NCBI GenBank assembly: GCA_016931895.1 | Contig: JAFGDY010000162.1 | Span: forward strand, 1-58,829 | Direction of reading: 5' to 3' | Source of the DNA: Anaerolineae bacterium | GTDB taxonomy: Bacteria > Chloroflexota > Anaerolineae > 4572-78 > J111 | Length of the DNA stretch: 58,829 nt | Shown: piece after piece, positions 42,390 through 52,191 of the stretch | Position numbering within the stretch: position 1 is the first letter of the stretch | Layout of the letters: every line of letters starts with the position of its first letter | The notes under the pieces: generated by a model | Seen by the model: only the letters and a program-made list of their open reading frames with translations | Told to the model about the DNA's origin: nothing | Database searches by the model: none | Made by a program: the position numbers and the translations under genes

Positions 42390-43579
42390 TGAGCGTCTCC
42401 CAAACTTCCAGAGTAAAAGTGCTCCAGGTGATCACCCGGCTCATTATCGGCGGGGCGCAGGAAACCGTAATGCTCGTGGCCGATATGCTGGACCCGGACC
42501 GTTTTGAGGTGGACGTGTTCAGCGGCCCGCAAACCGGCCCGGAGGGCAGTTTGATTGATAGTATCCGCCAGCGGGGCATCTCCCTCACTATTGAACCAAC
42601 TCTTGTCCGCGAGATCAATCCGCTAAAAGATTTGCGGGCGTTTTTTCGGCTGGTCCGCTTTATCAAACGGAATCGCTACACCATTGTCCATACCAACAGC
42701 TCCAAAGCCGGTATCCTGGGGCGTTGGGCCGCCTGGCTGGCCGGCGCGCCCGTTATTGTGCATACCGTGCACGGATGGGGGCATCATGAATACCAACACC
42801 CTTTGGTGCGCCGGTTGTATATCATCCTGGAAAAATTGAGTTTGTTTATTACCAAACAATTGGTGGTGGTTTCGCCGCTGAACATTAAAAAGGGCCTGGC
42901 CGATGGCATTGGTCGGCCCGAAGATTACGTGGTGATTCGCAGCGGCATTGAACTGGACCGTTTTGGACACCCCGGGGTTGCCCCGGCCCAAACCCGTGCT
43001 GCGTTGAACATTGCTGTAGACGCGCCGGTGGTGGGCACGGTCACCCGGCTGTCGCCGCAAAAAGCGCCGCTTGATTTTGTGCAGGCAGCGGGTATAATTG
43101 CCTCCAGCGCGCCCGAAGCCCGGTTTGTGCTGGTCGGCGGCGGCCCGTTACGCGCCCAGGTTGAAGCCGAAATTGCCCGGTTGGGCCTGGCTGAACGGTT
43201 TGTTTTGACCGGCTTGCGCCGGGACATCCCGGAACTGATGGCCGCCTTTGATATCTTTGTCCTTTCGTCGTTATGGGAGGGGTTGCCGCGCGTGCTCCCG
43301 CAGGCCATGGCCACGGGCTTGCCCATTGTGGCCACCGCCATTGACGGCAACGCCGAAGCGATAACTGATGGTGTCAATGGCCGGTTGGTTCCGCCCGGCG
43401 ATGTTGCGGCCCTGGCCCAAGCCGTGCTTGATCTGCTGCAAAACCCGCAGGTGGCCGCGGCCATGGGCGCGGCCGGCCGGCAACGCGCCGCCGAATTTGG
43501 CGCGCAAAAAATGGCAAACGAGATCGCTGAGTTGTATATTCAACTATTGACCCAACGTGATCACCCAAAATATGGGTAG
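42389..43579 (+). CDS. GT4-type glycosyltransferase with altered EX7E motif
   Basis: The 396-aa protein begins with VKVLQVITRLIIGGAQETVM, has HTNSSKAGILGRWAAWLAGA and a donor domain with VGTVTRLSPQKAPLDFVQAA and FVLVGGGPLRAQVEAEI. The expected EX7E reads WEGLPRVLPQAMATG, so the second Glu, which normally contacts the donor ribose, is Gln. Several active GT4 enzymes tolerate this, but it may shift donor choice. It overlaps the preceding glycosyltransferase by one base. Confidence 0.9.
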   Translation: MSVSQTSRVKVLQVITRLIIGGAQETVMLVADMLDPDRFEVDVFSGPQTGPEGSLIDSIRQRGISLTIEPTLVREINPLKDLRAFFRLVRFIKRNRYTIVHTNSSKAGILGRWAAWLAGAPVIVHTVHGWGHHEYQHPLVRRLYIILEKLSLFITKQLVVVSPLNIKKGLADGIGRPEDYVVIRSGIELDRFGHPGVAPAQTRAALNIAVDAPVVGTVTRLSPQKAPLDFVQAAGIIASSAPEARFVLVGGGPLRAQVEAEIARLGLAERFVLTGLRRDIPELMAAFDIFVLSSLWEGLPRVLPQAMATGLPIVATAIDGNAEAITDGVNGRLVPPGDVAALAQAVLDLLQNPQVAAAMGAAGRQRAAEFGAQKMANEIAELYIQLLTQRDHPKYG

Positions 43580-43606
43580 TGGTTATATATTAACTAATGG
43601 TGACTG

Positions 43607-43638
43607 ATGGAGTCGCAAAGTTAGCTTTGTGACTCCAT
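43607..43638 (+). terminator. Hairpin between glycosyltransferase and methyltransferase genes
   Basis: A 14-bp stem with one mismatch (ATGGAGTCgCAAAG / CTTTGtGACTCCAT) and a 4-base loop is followed only by TT. It is a weak terminator or a repeat element, just before the next ribosome-binding site. Confidence 0.5.
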
Positions 43639-43647
43639 TTAAGGAAC

Positions 43648-44610
43648 ATGGTGTATTCCAATCCAATTGCCATAGCCAGGGGATTGGCTACTTACATACC
43701 CGGTTTGTCTCAGCTAGAGCTGGCCTTGCGGAACAGAAAGTTCGGCACGGTTTCGGCCCGGTATTGTTATGCCGTGTGGTTAAGACATCTAACGCTGGCG
43801 GGCGAAAACGGTTTATCCACCCATCCCCAAGTGGTGGCCGAGTTAGGCCCCGGCGCGTCGTTGGGCATTGGCCTGGCGGCGTTGCTCTCCGGCGCCGGCC
43901 GGTACTACGCTTTTGACGTGGTCAAGTATGTTCGGCAAACCCGTAACCTGGAGATTTTGGATGAGCTGGTTGCTCTGTTTCAAAAGCGCGAGCCAATCCC
44001 GGGCGAGAGCGAGTTCCCTTACCTCAAGCCCGGTTTGCCGGCCTATCACTTTCCGGCCCACATTTTAACGGAAACCCGGCTGGGAGAAGCCCTGAATCCG
44101 TCCCGGCTGGCGGCTATCAGAGAGGCGGTGCGTTATATCGGCCACAAGCAGCCGCACAATATTCAAATATCCTATTTTGCCCCCTGGTTTGATCCGCAGG
44201 TTTTGCAAGAGCAGTCGGTTGACATGATCTATTCGCAGGCGGTATTGGAACACGTAGACGATCTGGCTTATACTTACGAGATGATGTATCGTTGGCTCAA
44301 ACCCGGCGGTTTTATGTCGCATCAGATTGATTTTAAGAGTCATAACACCGCCCGCGCCTGGAACGGGCACTGGGCGTATTCCGATTTTATGTGGAAATTG
44401 ATCAGGGGGAAGCGAGCCTATCTCTTGAACCGGCAGTCTTACGGCGCGCATCTTGAACTCTGCCAAAGGTTTGATTTTGAAGTTATGTGTGATCTCAAAA
44501 TCAAAAACGCCTCACCCGTGCCAAGGAAAGCGCTGGCCCCAAGATTCAAGAATATGTCTGACAATGACTTGACCACGAGCGGAACTTTTATTCAGGCCCG
44601 TAAAAGGTAG
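43648..44610 (+). CDS. SAM-dependent methyltransferase-like protein
   Basis: The 320-aa protein contains VVAELGPGASLGIGLAALLS (motif I) and YYAFDVVKYV, VDMIYSQAVLEHVDDLAYTY and YRWLKPGGFMSHQIDFKSHN. About 50 residues precede the fold, including ATYIPGLSQLELALRNRKFG. AAGGAAC lies 4 bases before the ATG. It sits between the last glycosyltransferase and the ligase gene and probably modifies the glycan or its lipid carrier. Confidence 0.82.
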   Translation: MVYSNPIAIARGLATYIPGLSQLELALRNRKFGTVSARYCYAVWLRHLTLAGENGLSTHPQVVAELGPGASLGIGLAALLSGAGRYYAFDVVKYVRQTRNLEILDELVALFQKREPIPGESEFPYLKPGLPAYHFPAHILTETRLGEALNPSRLAAIREAVRYIGHKQPHNIQISYFAPWFDPQVLQEQSVDMIYSQAVLEHVDDLAYTYEMMYRWLKPGGFMSHQIDFKSHNTARAWNGHWAYSDFMWKLIRGKRAYLLNRQSYGAHLELCQRFDFEVMCDLKIKNASPVPRKALAPRFKNMSDNDLTTSGTFIQARKR

Positions 44611-44661
44611 TTTGCCGGGTAATCAAACCGGAATGAAGCATAATTTCAACCCGAGGTTCTT

Positions 44662-47600
44662 ATGAGAACAAAACTCTCCATTTTTTGTGACCGCGTTATT
44701 GAAGCTGGCTGGCTGGCTGCCGCCGTAGCGGTCCCGTTATTTTTTAACATCTACACCGCGCGCACCTTTGAGCCGGATAAAATTACCTTGCTGCGCTCAA
44801 TTGTTGGGGTGATGATTTTGGCCTGGATTATATCGGTGGTTGAGCGGGGCGTGAGTGAGGCTGATGGTTCAAGCTTTGTGCTGTCGGAACATTTTCGCCG
44901 GTGGCTCAAAACCCCCTTATTTTTGCCAACGGCGTTGTTGGTTCTGGTTTATATCATTAGCACTATCTTTTCTATCTCGCCCAGGGTGAGCTTATGGGGC
45001 TCCTACCAGCGCATGCAGGGCACTTATTCCTACCTGTCTTACGTGGTAGTTTTTGCTTTGATGGCCGGTAATTTGCGCACCCGCGAGCAGGTAGATAGAT
45101 TGGTGACCATTATTATTTTGGCCAGCATTCCGGTGGGTTTGTACGGCATTGTGCAGCATTATGGCCTTGATCCCCTGCCCTGGGCCGGAGATGTTACTTA
45201 CCGGGTAGCTTCTAACATGGGCAACCCTATTTTTGTGGCCTCATACCTGATTATGATTGTGCCGCTTACTTTGAGCCGCCTGATTGAAGCCATGTCCGCA
45301 ATTATCAAAGAGGAAAAGGCTTCTTGGGGTTACACCATCCTGGCTGCGGTTTACATTTTTACCCTGGCCATTCAAGTGATCACCATCTTGTTTAGCCGGA
45401 GTCGCGGCCCTTTACTGGGTATTTTGGGGGCCAGTTTTATCATGGGCTTGCTCATTCTCTTGGTGCTGCGCCGCTTGCACCCCAATCCTGTATCCCTTTC
45501 TTTCAAAGAAATAGGCATGGGCTTTGGATTTATGGCCCTATTGGGCGTAGCCGGCGGGCTGGGCGGCGGGCTGGGCTATTTGTTGGGGTGGGGCCTGGAT
45601 AACTTGCTGCTGGCCTTAAATTATTCAATTGGAGGCGTCTCTTTAATGGGAGCGGCCCTGGGCGGGTTACTGGGCTTTTTGGGCTTATACACGTATATGG
45701 CCGCGACTGAGAAGGGATGGCGTTGGCTCTGGCTAAGTTGGTTTGGTTTGGCCGTGCTGGGCGTTATTTTTGTGTTAGCCCTGAATATTCGGGGAATAGG
45801 GCTGGACCCCTATCTTGACCCTATCCGCCGATTGCCCTATCTCGAGCGTTTGGCTAACATCACCGAAACCCAGGCCACCGGCCGGGTGCGCGTGCTCATC
45901 TGGGATTCGGCTATGAGATTGGTCGCTCCGCACGAACCGTTGGGCATTCCGGGCGATGAAGTTTCCCCTCCAGATAAGTTCAACCTGCTCAGGCCGTTGC
46001 TTGGCTACGGCCCGGATTCAATGTTCAATGCCTTTGCTTTTGTTTACCCCCCCAACCTGGTTGAGGTAGAGAACCGGGGCAGTTCCGCCGACCGCTCTCA
46101 TAACGAAACCATGGATAGTTTGGTGATCACCGGGGTTTTGGGGTTTCTGGCCTTTTACTTTTTAATGACCAGCCTTTTTTATTACGCCCTGCTCTGGTTA
46201 GGCTGGGTCCCGGATAAGCCGGCCAGGTGGCGGCTCATCATTTTGCTGCTGGCGGGCAGCGTTGCCGGCCTGGTAGCGCCGTATCTGCTGGACGCTGAAG
46301 ACAGCCCCTTTACCTTTATGCCGCTGGGTTTGCCGCTGGGTTTGATTGCGGGCGTGGTCATTCACCTGGTTTGGCAGGCCATTGTTACCCAAAAAGAAAA
46401 TAAGGACCGGGTTGAGTTTTCGGCCCATCCCCTGCTCTTGATTGGTTTGTTGGGAGCGCTCATCGGCCACTTCATCGAGGTTCACTTTGTCTTCTCTATT
46501 GCCGCCACTTACACCTATTTTTGGATCTACGCCGGTTTAATGGTGGCCCTTTCCAGGATCAACCAGATTCAGAACCAGGCCGAGGAAACAACTACTAAAA
46601 CAGAAGCGGAATTGGGCCTGGAAACAGGCACAATGGCCACCCTGGCGGTTGAACCGGAAGAACCTGCCTTTCTTGATTACGAAAACAAAGTCCGCCGGCC
46701 TAAAAAAAGGCGAACTCGGCGCCGAACCGGCGCAAAAACACCCGGAGCGAATGCATGTCAAACAAAAACGCGTGAAGCGCCGGCTCAAGCGCTGCAAGGC
46801 GAGAGCTGGGCTGTATGGGTGGGCAGCCAGGGCCTGGCTATGGCCATTATTTTAATTATTTTAACCTTTGATTTCATCACTCCCCATTTTGTTTTCAGCC
46901 TTGGCGATAAAGATAGCCTGAGTTTATTGTGGATGTACGTTATTACCTGGTATGTGGGCCTGGCTATTGCCCTCTCGGATACCGTGATCCGCTGGCAGGA
47001 GTATTGGGATGACCGGGCCACCTGGCTCCAAATTCTGCGCCGTATTGCCGGTTTCTTTTTATGGCCGGTTGCGTTTTTGCTCTTTGTTTTCAATATTGAC
47101 AAAAAATATACGCGTTTGATTACCCTTTACGCTTTTGCGTCCCTGAGTTATTTCTTTATCCACTACCTCACCCACACCTTCCTGCTTGGCGTGCAGGTGA
47201 TGGTAACCCGCATCAGCGACGTGATAACGGCGGCCAATGTATTGGTTTGGGGTTTGTTGTCGTTTTATGGTTTTTTATTTGTTCTGTTTTTGATTCTGGC
47301 GCTCGTTCTGGCCTGGCGGCAAATGCGGGGCCAGCCATTTTTACGCGCCGAAAACTGGTGGCTTTATCCTCCTTTGATCCTGGCTATCTTTGGCCTGATC
47401 TGGTTCAAAAACATCAACGTGGTGCGGGCGGATTTATACTTAAAGGACGGTGAACGCTATCGAAACCAGGGCCAGTGGGACCAGGCCATTGCCCTGCATG
47501 AAAGAGGCAAATCAATAGACAGCGACGAGGATTTTTACTACCTGATGTTGGCCCTGGATTATCAATTAATGGCCCAAGACGGCAATGTTGATGCGGCCCG

Positions 47601-48645
47601 GCGCCAGCAGGGCTGGCAAAAAGGCGAGGAAATTGCCCTGGAAGCCAGGAGGATCAATCCCTACAATCCCGACAACACGGGCAATATGGGCCGGTACTAC
47701 TTCACCCTGGGGCAAGTATTTGACCCTGGCCGGTTTTCGGATGCGCTGGAGTTTTTTGAAAAAGCCACCATCCTGGCACCTTCAAACGTGATTTACCATA
47801 ACTTGTGGGCGCAAACCCACTACATCCGGCAAAATTACGACGCGGCCATTGATCGGCTGAAAAAATCCATTGCCATTGACTCCCGCTATCCCCCCACCTG
47901 GCTGCTGCTGGGCGATACCTACGCTGCTCTAGGCAACGTTGACGAGGCGCTCAAGGCCCACCGTGAAGCTATGAAATTGCCGCCCAGGTATTCGGATCCT
48001 GATGGCTTCTCTTTCTTTGCCGATCAGTTTCTTGACCAACGTCTCAATTTCTACGTGTCTGCCGGACGGTTAGACGATATTGTGGCCGCGATGCAGCAAG
48101 TGGCTCTGGATAGAGAAGAGAAACTGGCTTTGGCTGCAGACGACGAGACCAGAAAACGGGCGCAACAACGCGCCGCCCAGGTGCAATGCACCATTGGTCG
48201 CGCCTATCTTCTGGCCGGCCAGTATGATCAGGCAACCCTTCATTTAGAACAATGCCGGGCATTGGGCGATAATTCGGATAGAACTATCCGGGACCTGGCT
48301 AACATCTACCTGAATTCAGAAGCATTTGACCAGGCATTGCCGCTTTACCTGATGCTGGTCCAAAACAATTCTAACGACGTGGAAGCCCACAGCGCATTGG
48401 CCTTTATTCACGCCCGCCAAGGCCGCCTCCAAGAAGCGATCCAGGAAAATCAATTGGTTTTGCAGCAACTGCCCAACGATTACGACAGTTTAAAGAACTT
48501 AGCCGTTCTTTACCAACAACTGGGCCAGTGGCCGGAAGCCCTGCGCTTTGCCCAACAGGCCCAAACCGTGGCCCCAGAGTCTGACCAGCCAAGTTGGCAG
48601 CAATTTATTGCCGATATCGAGAGCCAAATGCCGGCCTCAGAATGA
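44662..48645 (+). CDS. O-antigen ligase/polymerase (Wzy_C-like) fused to TPR domain
   Basis: The 1327-aa protein has three parts. Residues 1-650 form a Wzy_C/WaaL-type membrane block with many helices; its large outside loop has ATGRVRVLIWDSAMRLV near 410 and SHNETMDSLVITGVLG near 475, the pattern of ligases and polymerases. A strongly basic linker (RRPKKRRTRRRTGAK, about 678-692) separates it from a second block of about five helices (720-915). Residues 925-1320 are TPR repeats (for example YRNQGQWDQAIALHERGKSI, YDAAIDRLKKSIAIDSRYPP, LAVLYQQLGQWPEALRF). It probably polymerises the glycan or transfers it to its carrier on the outer face. It is about three times longer than a plain ligase. It closes the glycan locus. 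Confidence 0.88.
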   Translation: MRTKLSIFCDRVIEAGWLAAAVAVPLFFNIYTARTFEPDKITLLRSIVGVMILAWIISVVERGVSEADGSSFVLSEHFRRWLKTPLFLPTALLVLVYIISTIFSISPRVSLWGSYQRMQGTYSYLSYVVVFALMAGNLRTREQVDRLVTIIILASIPVGLYGIVQHYGLDPLPWAGDVTYRVASNMGNPIFVASYLIMIVPLTLSRLIEAMSAIIKEEKASWGYTILAAVYIFTLAIQVITILFSRSRGPLLGILGASFIMGLLILLVLRRLHPNPVSLSFKEIGMGFGFMALLGVAGGLGGGLGYLLGWGLDNLLLALNYSIGGVSLMGAALGGLLGFLGLYTYMAATEKGWRWLWLSWFGLAVLGVIFVLALNIRGIGLDPYLDPIRRLPYLERLANITETQATGRVRVLIWDSAMRLVAPHEPLGIPGDEVSPPDKFNLLRPLLGYGPDSMFNAFAFVYPPNLVEVENRGSSADRSHNETMDSLVITGVLGFLAFYFLMTSLFYYALLWLGWVPDKPARWRLIILLLAGSVAGLVAPYLLDAEDSPFTFMPLGLPLGLIAGVVIHLVWQAIVTQKENKDRVEFSAHPLLLIGLLGALIGHFIEVHFVFSIAATYTYFWIYAGLMVALSRINQIQNQAEETTTKTEAELGLETGTMATLAVEPEEPAFLDYENKVRRPKKRRTRRRTGAKTPGANACQTKTREAPAQALQGESWAVWVGSQGLAMAIILIILTFDFITPHFVFSLGDKDSLSLLWMYVITWYVGLAIALSDTVIRWQEYWDDRATWLQILRRIAGFFLWPVAFLLFVFNIDKKYTRLITLYAFASLSYFFIHYLTHTFLLGVQVMVTRISDVITAANVLVWGLLSFYGFLFVLFLILALVLAWRQMRGQPFLRAENWWLYPPLILAIFGLIWFKNINVVRADLYLKDGERYRNQGQWDQAIALHERGKSIDSDEDFYYLMLALDYQLMAQDGNVDAARRQQGWQKGEEIALEARRINPYNPDNTGNMGRYYFTLGQVFDPGRFSDALEFFEKATILAPSNVIYHNLWAQTHYIRQNYDAAIDRLKKSIAIDSRYPPTWLLLGDTYAALGNVDEALKAHREAMKLPPRYSDPDGFSFFADQFLDQRLNFYVSAGRLDDIVAAMQQVALDREEKLALAADDETRKRAQQRAAQVQCTIGRAYLLAGQYDQATLHLEQCRALGDNSDRTIRDLANIYLNSEAFDQALPLYLMLVQNNSNDVEAHSALAFIHARQGRLQEAIQENQLVLQQLPNDYDSLKNLAVLYQQLGQWPEALRFAQQAQTVAPESDQPSWQQFIADIESQMPASE

Positions 48646-48683
48646 AATTGATAGGGTAAAAAATTTAAATTAAGGAGAAAACT

Positions 48684-49169
48684 GTGCCTAAACAATATAG
48701 TAGTTATCCAGAAATGGTCATTGATTCCACCAAAAGGTATCAAGCCACGCTGAAAACCGTCAAAGGAGATATTGAGCTTGATCTATTTGCGGCTGATACG
48801 CCCAAAACCGTGAACAATTTTGTTTTTCTGGCCCGTGATAAATTCTACGATGGTTTAACGTTCCACCGGGTGATTCCCGGTTTTATGGCCCAGGGCGGCT
48901 GTCCCAACGGAGATGGCCGGGGGGGACCAGGTTACAGCTTTGAGGATGAGACGCGCGGTAATTCTAAGCAAAAGCATGAAACGGGCAGTTTGAGCATGGC
49001 CAATGCCGGCCCCAATACCAACGGCTCCCAGTTCTTCATCTGTCACGGACCGCAGCCTCATTTGGATGGCAAACATACCGTTTTTGGTAAGGTCACCAGC
49101 GGGCAGAACGTGGTCACATCGCTACAAAATGGCGATGTGATCAATCAGGTCATTATCACCGAGAGTTAG
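48684..49169 (+). CDS. Cyclophilin-type peptidyl-prolyl isomerase, cytoplasmic
   Basis: The 161-aa protein is a single cyclophilin domain: [38 protein letters not shown] with the catalytic Arg, [19 protein letters not shown] and [11 protein letters not shown]. No signal peptide, so cytoplasmic. GTG start with AAGGAG 6 bases upstream. The product speeds cis/trans isomerisation at proline during folding. The second cyclophilin gene follows almost directly. Confidence 0.93.
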   Translation: MPKQYSSYPEMVIDSTKRYQATLKTVKGDIELDLFAADTPKTVNNFVFLARDKFYDGLTFHRVIPGFMAQGGCPNGDGRGGPGYSFEDETRGNSKQKHETGSLSMANAGPNTNGSQFFICHGPQPHLDGKHTVFGKVTSGQNVVTSLQNGDVINQVIITES

Positions 49170-49178
49170 GTGAAAGTC

Positions 49179-49820
49179 ATGAAAATCCCAATCGGCAGAT
49201 TTATTCTGGTATGTTGGGTTGTTGTGTTGCTGATGTTTATGGTAAGCTGCGGCAGTACCCCCACCCCGGAACCTCCGCCGCCGGAGGATACGCCGCAGAG
49301 CGAAGGGGTAGCTGCTTTACCGGCAGCACAACGGGCCGATTATTATTCGGCCAGGCCCCAACTCACCATTGACCTCCAAAAAACCTATCGGGCTATTATC
49401 CAGACCAATAAAGGTGAAATTGTGGTTTCGTTGAACGCTCAAGCCGCGCCGGAGCACGTGAATAACTTTGTCTTTTTGAGCAAAGAAGGTTTTTACCATG
49501 GCTTGACGTTCCATCGGGTTGAACCTGATTTTGTGATTCAGGGAGGCGATCCCCTGGGGGTGGGTAAAGGCGGCCCCGGCTATACCGTTCCCGGCGAGTT
49601 CAATTTAACCCACGGCGAAGGAGCGCTGGCTATGGCCCGTTTGCCGGATCAGGTCAATCCCCAGCGCGAGTCGAGCGGCAGCCAGTTTTACATTACCCTG
49701 GCCCCTACCCCGTTTCTTGACGGCCAATACAGCGTATTTGGCCAAGTGGAGGCCGGCATGGACGTGGTTCGCTCAATTGAGGTTGGCGATACCATTGACC
49801 GGATTGTGATTGAAGAGTAG
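49179..49820 (+). CDS. Cyclophilin-type peptidyl-prolyl isomerase, lipoprotein
   Basis: The 213-aa protein has a lipoprotein signal (FILVCWVVVLLMFMVSC) with the lipobox Cys followed by a Pro/Glu-rich spacer and then a cyclophilin domain: IQTNKGEIVVSLNAQAAPEH, YHGLTFHRVEPDFVIQGGDP, LAMARLPDQV and SGSQFYITLAPTPFLDGQYS. It should act outside, anchored to the membrane. The ATG at 49179 is preferred over GTG 49170. It follows the cytoplasmic paralog by 9 bases, so the pair probably arose by duplication, one copy gaining an export signal. Confidence 0.92.
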   Translation: MKIPIGRFILVCWVVVLLMFMVSCGSTPTPEPPPPEDTPQSEGVAALPAAQRADYYSARPQLTIDLQKTYRAIIQTNKGEIVVSLNAQAAPEHVNNFVFLSKEGFYHGLTFHRVEPDFVIQGGDPLGVGKGGPGYTVPGEFNLTHGEGALAMARLPDQVNPQRESSGSQFYITLAPTPFLDGQYSVFGQVEAGMDVVRSIEVGDTIDRIVIEE

Positions 49821-49847
49821 GCTGGCCGGCCCGGCCGTAAAAAATAC

Positions 49848-49879
49848 AAAAACCCCTGGCTGATTTCCAGGGGTTTTTT
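49848..49879. terminator. Bidirectional terminator
   Basis: A 12-bp perfect stem AAAAACCCCTGG / CCAGGGGTTTTT with a 7-base loop lies between the convergent cyclophilin and pgl genes and has T-runs on both strands. Confidence 0.9.
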
Positions 49880-49893
49880 ATTATGGGGCCGGA

Positions 49894-50640
49894 TCATCTG
49901 GGCAAGTCGGCTGCTGCCGCTTCATCCACAAACCAGTGAGCTTCACCATTGATTGGCTGCGCCAGTTGGGCAGGGAGTTTATGGGTCAAGGTCGAATCAA
50001 ATACTTGGGCCAGAGCCTCAGCTTTGCCTGGCCCGGCGGTTATAAAAACAACCTGGCGGGCGTGGTTGATGACGGGCAAGGTCAGGGTGATGCGTTCCGG
50101 TGGCGGCTTAGGTGAGTCAAAAATGGCCGCCACCCAGCGTTCTGTTTCGTTGAGTAAGGCGTGTTGGGGAAACAGCGAGGCGGTGTGGCCGTCTTCGCCC
50201 AAACCCAACAGGATCAGGTCAAAACAAGGCCAACGTCCCGCGCCGGGACTAAAAACTTGGGCCAACGTATTTTGATAAGCCTCAGCCGCCGCCTGCGGGT
50301 CAAGCGAATCGTCCAGGGGATAAATTTGGGCCGGGGGCAGGTTTACGTAGGCCAGGAGATATTTTTGGGCCAGGTAATAATTGCTCTCCGGGTTGGTCAG
50401 GGGCACGCAGCGTTCATCGGCCCAAAACACATGCCATTTTGACCAATCCACCCGGTCGCGCCACGGCTCGGCCACTATCGCCGGGCCTAATAGTTTGATC
50501 AGAGACCCGCCGGACAGGGCTACCGTGAAGCGGCCCCGGGCCGCCACCGCCTGCGCCGAAAGACGAGCCACGTGCTTGGCGGCGGCCAGGCTCAATTGCT
50601 CAGGCGTGGAGAATGAGTGAAAATGAATTTTAGCTTGCAT
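49894..50640 (-). CDS. pgl: 6-phosphogluconolactonase
   Basis: The 248-aa enzyme hydrolyses 6-phosphogluconolactone, step two of the oxidative pentose phosphate pathway. Features: RFTVALSGGSLIKLL near the N-terminus, WHVFWADERCVPLTNPESNY and FDLILLGLGEDGHTASLFPQ, the NagB/RpiA-like signature, and a closing hexose-6-P isomerase-like fold. It begins directly after the zwf stop, so the two genes form an operon. Confidence 0.93.
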   Translation of the reverse strand: MQAKIHFHSFSTPEQLSLAAAKHVARLSAQAVAARGRFTVALSGGSLIKLLGPAIVAEPWRDRVDWSKWHVFWADERCVPLTNPESNYYLAQKYLLAYVNLPPAQIYPLDDSLDPQAAAEAYQNTLAQVFSPGAGRWPCFDLILLGLGEDGHTASLFPQHALLNETERWVAAIFDSPKPPPERITLTLPVINHARQVVFITAGPGKAEALAQVFDSTLTHKLPAQLAQPINGEAHWFVDEAAAADLPR

Positions 50641-52191
50641 TTAGCCACATCCGCTAGATGTTTTTTCGCTGCACCCGTACAGCCATTGGCGCCCATCGGC
50701 TCGAATGAACTCCTCGGCGTCGCCGGGGCCCCAGGTGCCGGATTCGTAAAAAGCCAGGGCGGGCGCGTCTTTTTTTGACCAGCCTTGCAGAATGGGGTCA
50801 ACCAGACTCCAGGCCAGTTCAATCTCGTCGCTGCGGGTAAAGAGCGAGGCGTCGCCGTGCAGAGCGTCCAGAATGAGCCGCTCGTAAGCGTCGGGCAGGA
50901 TGCCTTTGCCAAAATCTTGCTCGTAGAGAAAGGTCATATCCACCGGATGGGTGCGCATGCCGGCGCCGGGTATTTTGGTTTCAAAGCGCAGGTTCATGCC
51001 TTCGTTGGGTTGGATGCACAGCCCTAAAACGTTGGGGGGCAGTTGCTGGTCCGGGGCCAGCGGAAACATCAGGTGAGGCACATGGCGAAACTGCACCGAA
51101 ATTTCGGTGACTTTATTGGCCAGAGCCTTACCGGAACGCAGGTAAAAAGGAACATTCCGCCAGCGCCAGTTGTCTACAAATAATTTGAGCACGGCAAAAG
51201 TGGGGGTTTCGGTGCCGGGCGCGACCCCCTGCTCATCCCGGTAGGTGCGATATTGCGCGCGGACCGTATATGAGCCGACTTCTTCCGGTTTGATGCAACG
51301 GACGGCTTTAAGTACTTTCACCTTTTCATCGCGCAGAGACGTAGCGTTGAATTCGGCTGGCGGCTCCATAGCAGTCAGGGTAAGCAGTTGGAGCAGGTGA
51401 TTTTGGAACATATCCCGCATCACGCCTGCCGTATCGTAATAGCCGGCCCGGCTGCCCAGGCCGACCTCCTCCGCTACCGTAATTTGCACGTGGTCAATAT
51501 AGTTCCGGTTCCATAGCGGTTCAAAAATGGCATTGGCAAACCGAAAAACCAGCAGATTTTGCACCGTTTCTTTGCCCAGGTAATGGTCAATCCGGTATAC
51601 CTGGCTTTCGTCAAAAACTTGATGAACTTGTTTATTCAACTCCACCGCCGAGGCCAGATCATGGCCAAATGGTTTTTCGATGATGATGCGCCGCCAGCTA
51701 TCCCTGGTTGGTTGGGCCAGGCCGGCTTGGCCGAGTTGTTTGACAATGACGGGGTACAAGGTGGGCGGTGTGGCCAGGTAAAAGAGATAATTGCAGCTAA
51801 TATTTCGTTCTTTATTGATTTTTTTGAGCTGTTCGATCAAACCCTGGTAGCCGGCCGGGTCGTTGTAATCAGCCTGGTGATAGAACAAATTGTTGCTAAA
51901 ATGAGGCCATTTCTCACAGAGATGGTCCGGTTTGATGCGCGAGTAAGCCTCGATGCCTTCCAGCGTTCTGGACCGTAAAGTATCATTGGTTAGATTGCTG
52001 CGGGCCACGCCCACCACGGCAAAATTATCCGGCGCTAGTCCTTCGCAGGCCAGGCTGAACAGGGCCGACATCAATTTCCGCCGGGTTAAATCCCCCGAAG
52101 CGCCAAAAATAATAACCACGCAAGGGGCGGGCACTTTGCGTAAAGTATCTTTGACCGCTTCAGGGGCGATGGAGAGGTCTACCTTATCCAT
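50641..52191 (-). CDS. zwf: Glucose-6-phosphate 1-dehydrogenase
   Basis: The 516-aa enzyme oxidises glucose 6-phosphate with NADP+ and opens the pentose phosphate pathway. Seen: nucleotide-binding IFGASGDLTRRKLMSAL at 28-44, the active-site RIDHYLGKETVQNL, EPLWNRNYIDHVQITVAE and the closing LGLCIQPNEGMNLRFETKIP. The ATG at 52191 follows AAGGAAG. Length is typical. It is cotranscribed with pgl; NADPH from it would serve biosynthesis. Confidence 0.96.
   Translation of the reverse strand: MDKVDLSIAPEAVKDTLRKVPAPCVVIIFGASGDLTRRKLMSALFSLACEGLAPDNFAVVGVARSNLTNDTLRSRTLEGIEAYSRIKPDHLCEKWPHFSNNLFYHQADYNDPAGYQGLIEQLKKINKERNISCNYLFYLATPPTLYPVIVKQLGQAGLAQPTRDSWRRIIIEKPFGHDLASAVELNKQVHQVFDESQVYRIDHYLGKETVQNLLVFRFANAIFEPLWNRNYIDHVQITVAEEVGLGSRAGYYDTAGVMRDMFQNHLLQLLTLTAMEPPAEFNATSLRDEKVKVLKAVRCIKPEEVGSYTVRAQYRTYRDEQGVAPGTETPTFAVLKLFVDNWRWRNVPFYLRSGKALANKVTEISVQFRHVPHLMFPLAPDQQLPPNVLGLCIQPNEGMNLRFETKIPGAGMRTHPVDMTFLYEQDFGKGILPDAYERLILDALHGDASLFTRSDEIELAWSLVDPILQGWSKKDAPALAFYESGTWGPGDAEEFIRADGRQWLYGCSEKTSSGCG

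Noticed and set aside
18764-48645. CRISPR array, prophage or transposon within the glycan locus
   Set aside because: No regularly spaced repeats, integrase, transposase or phage structural gene was found; the repeats inside the propeller gene are coding repeats.
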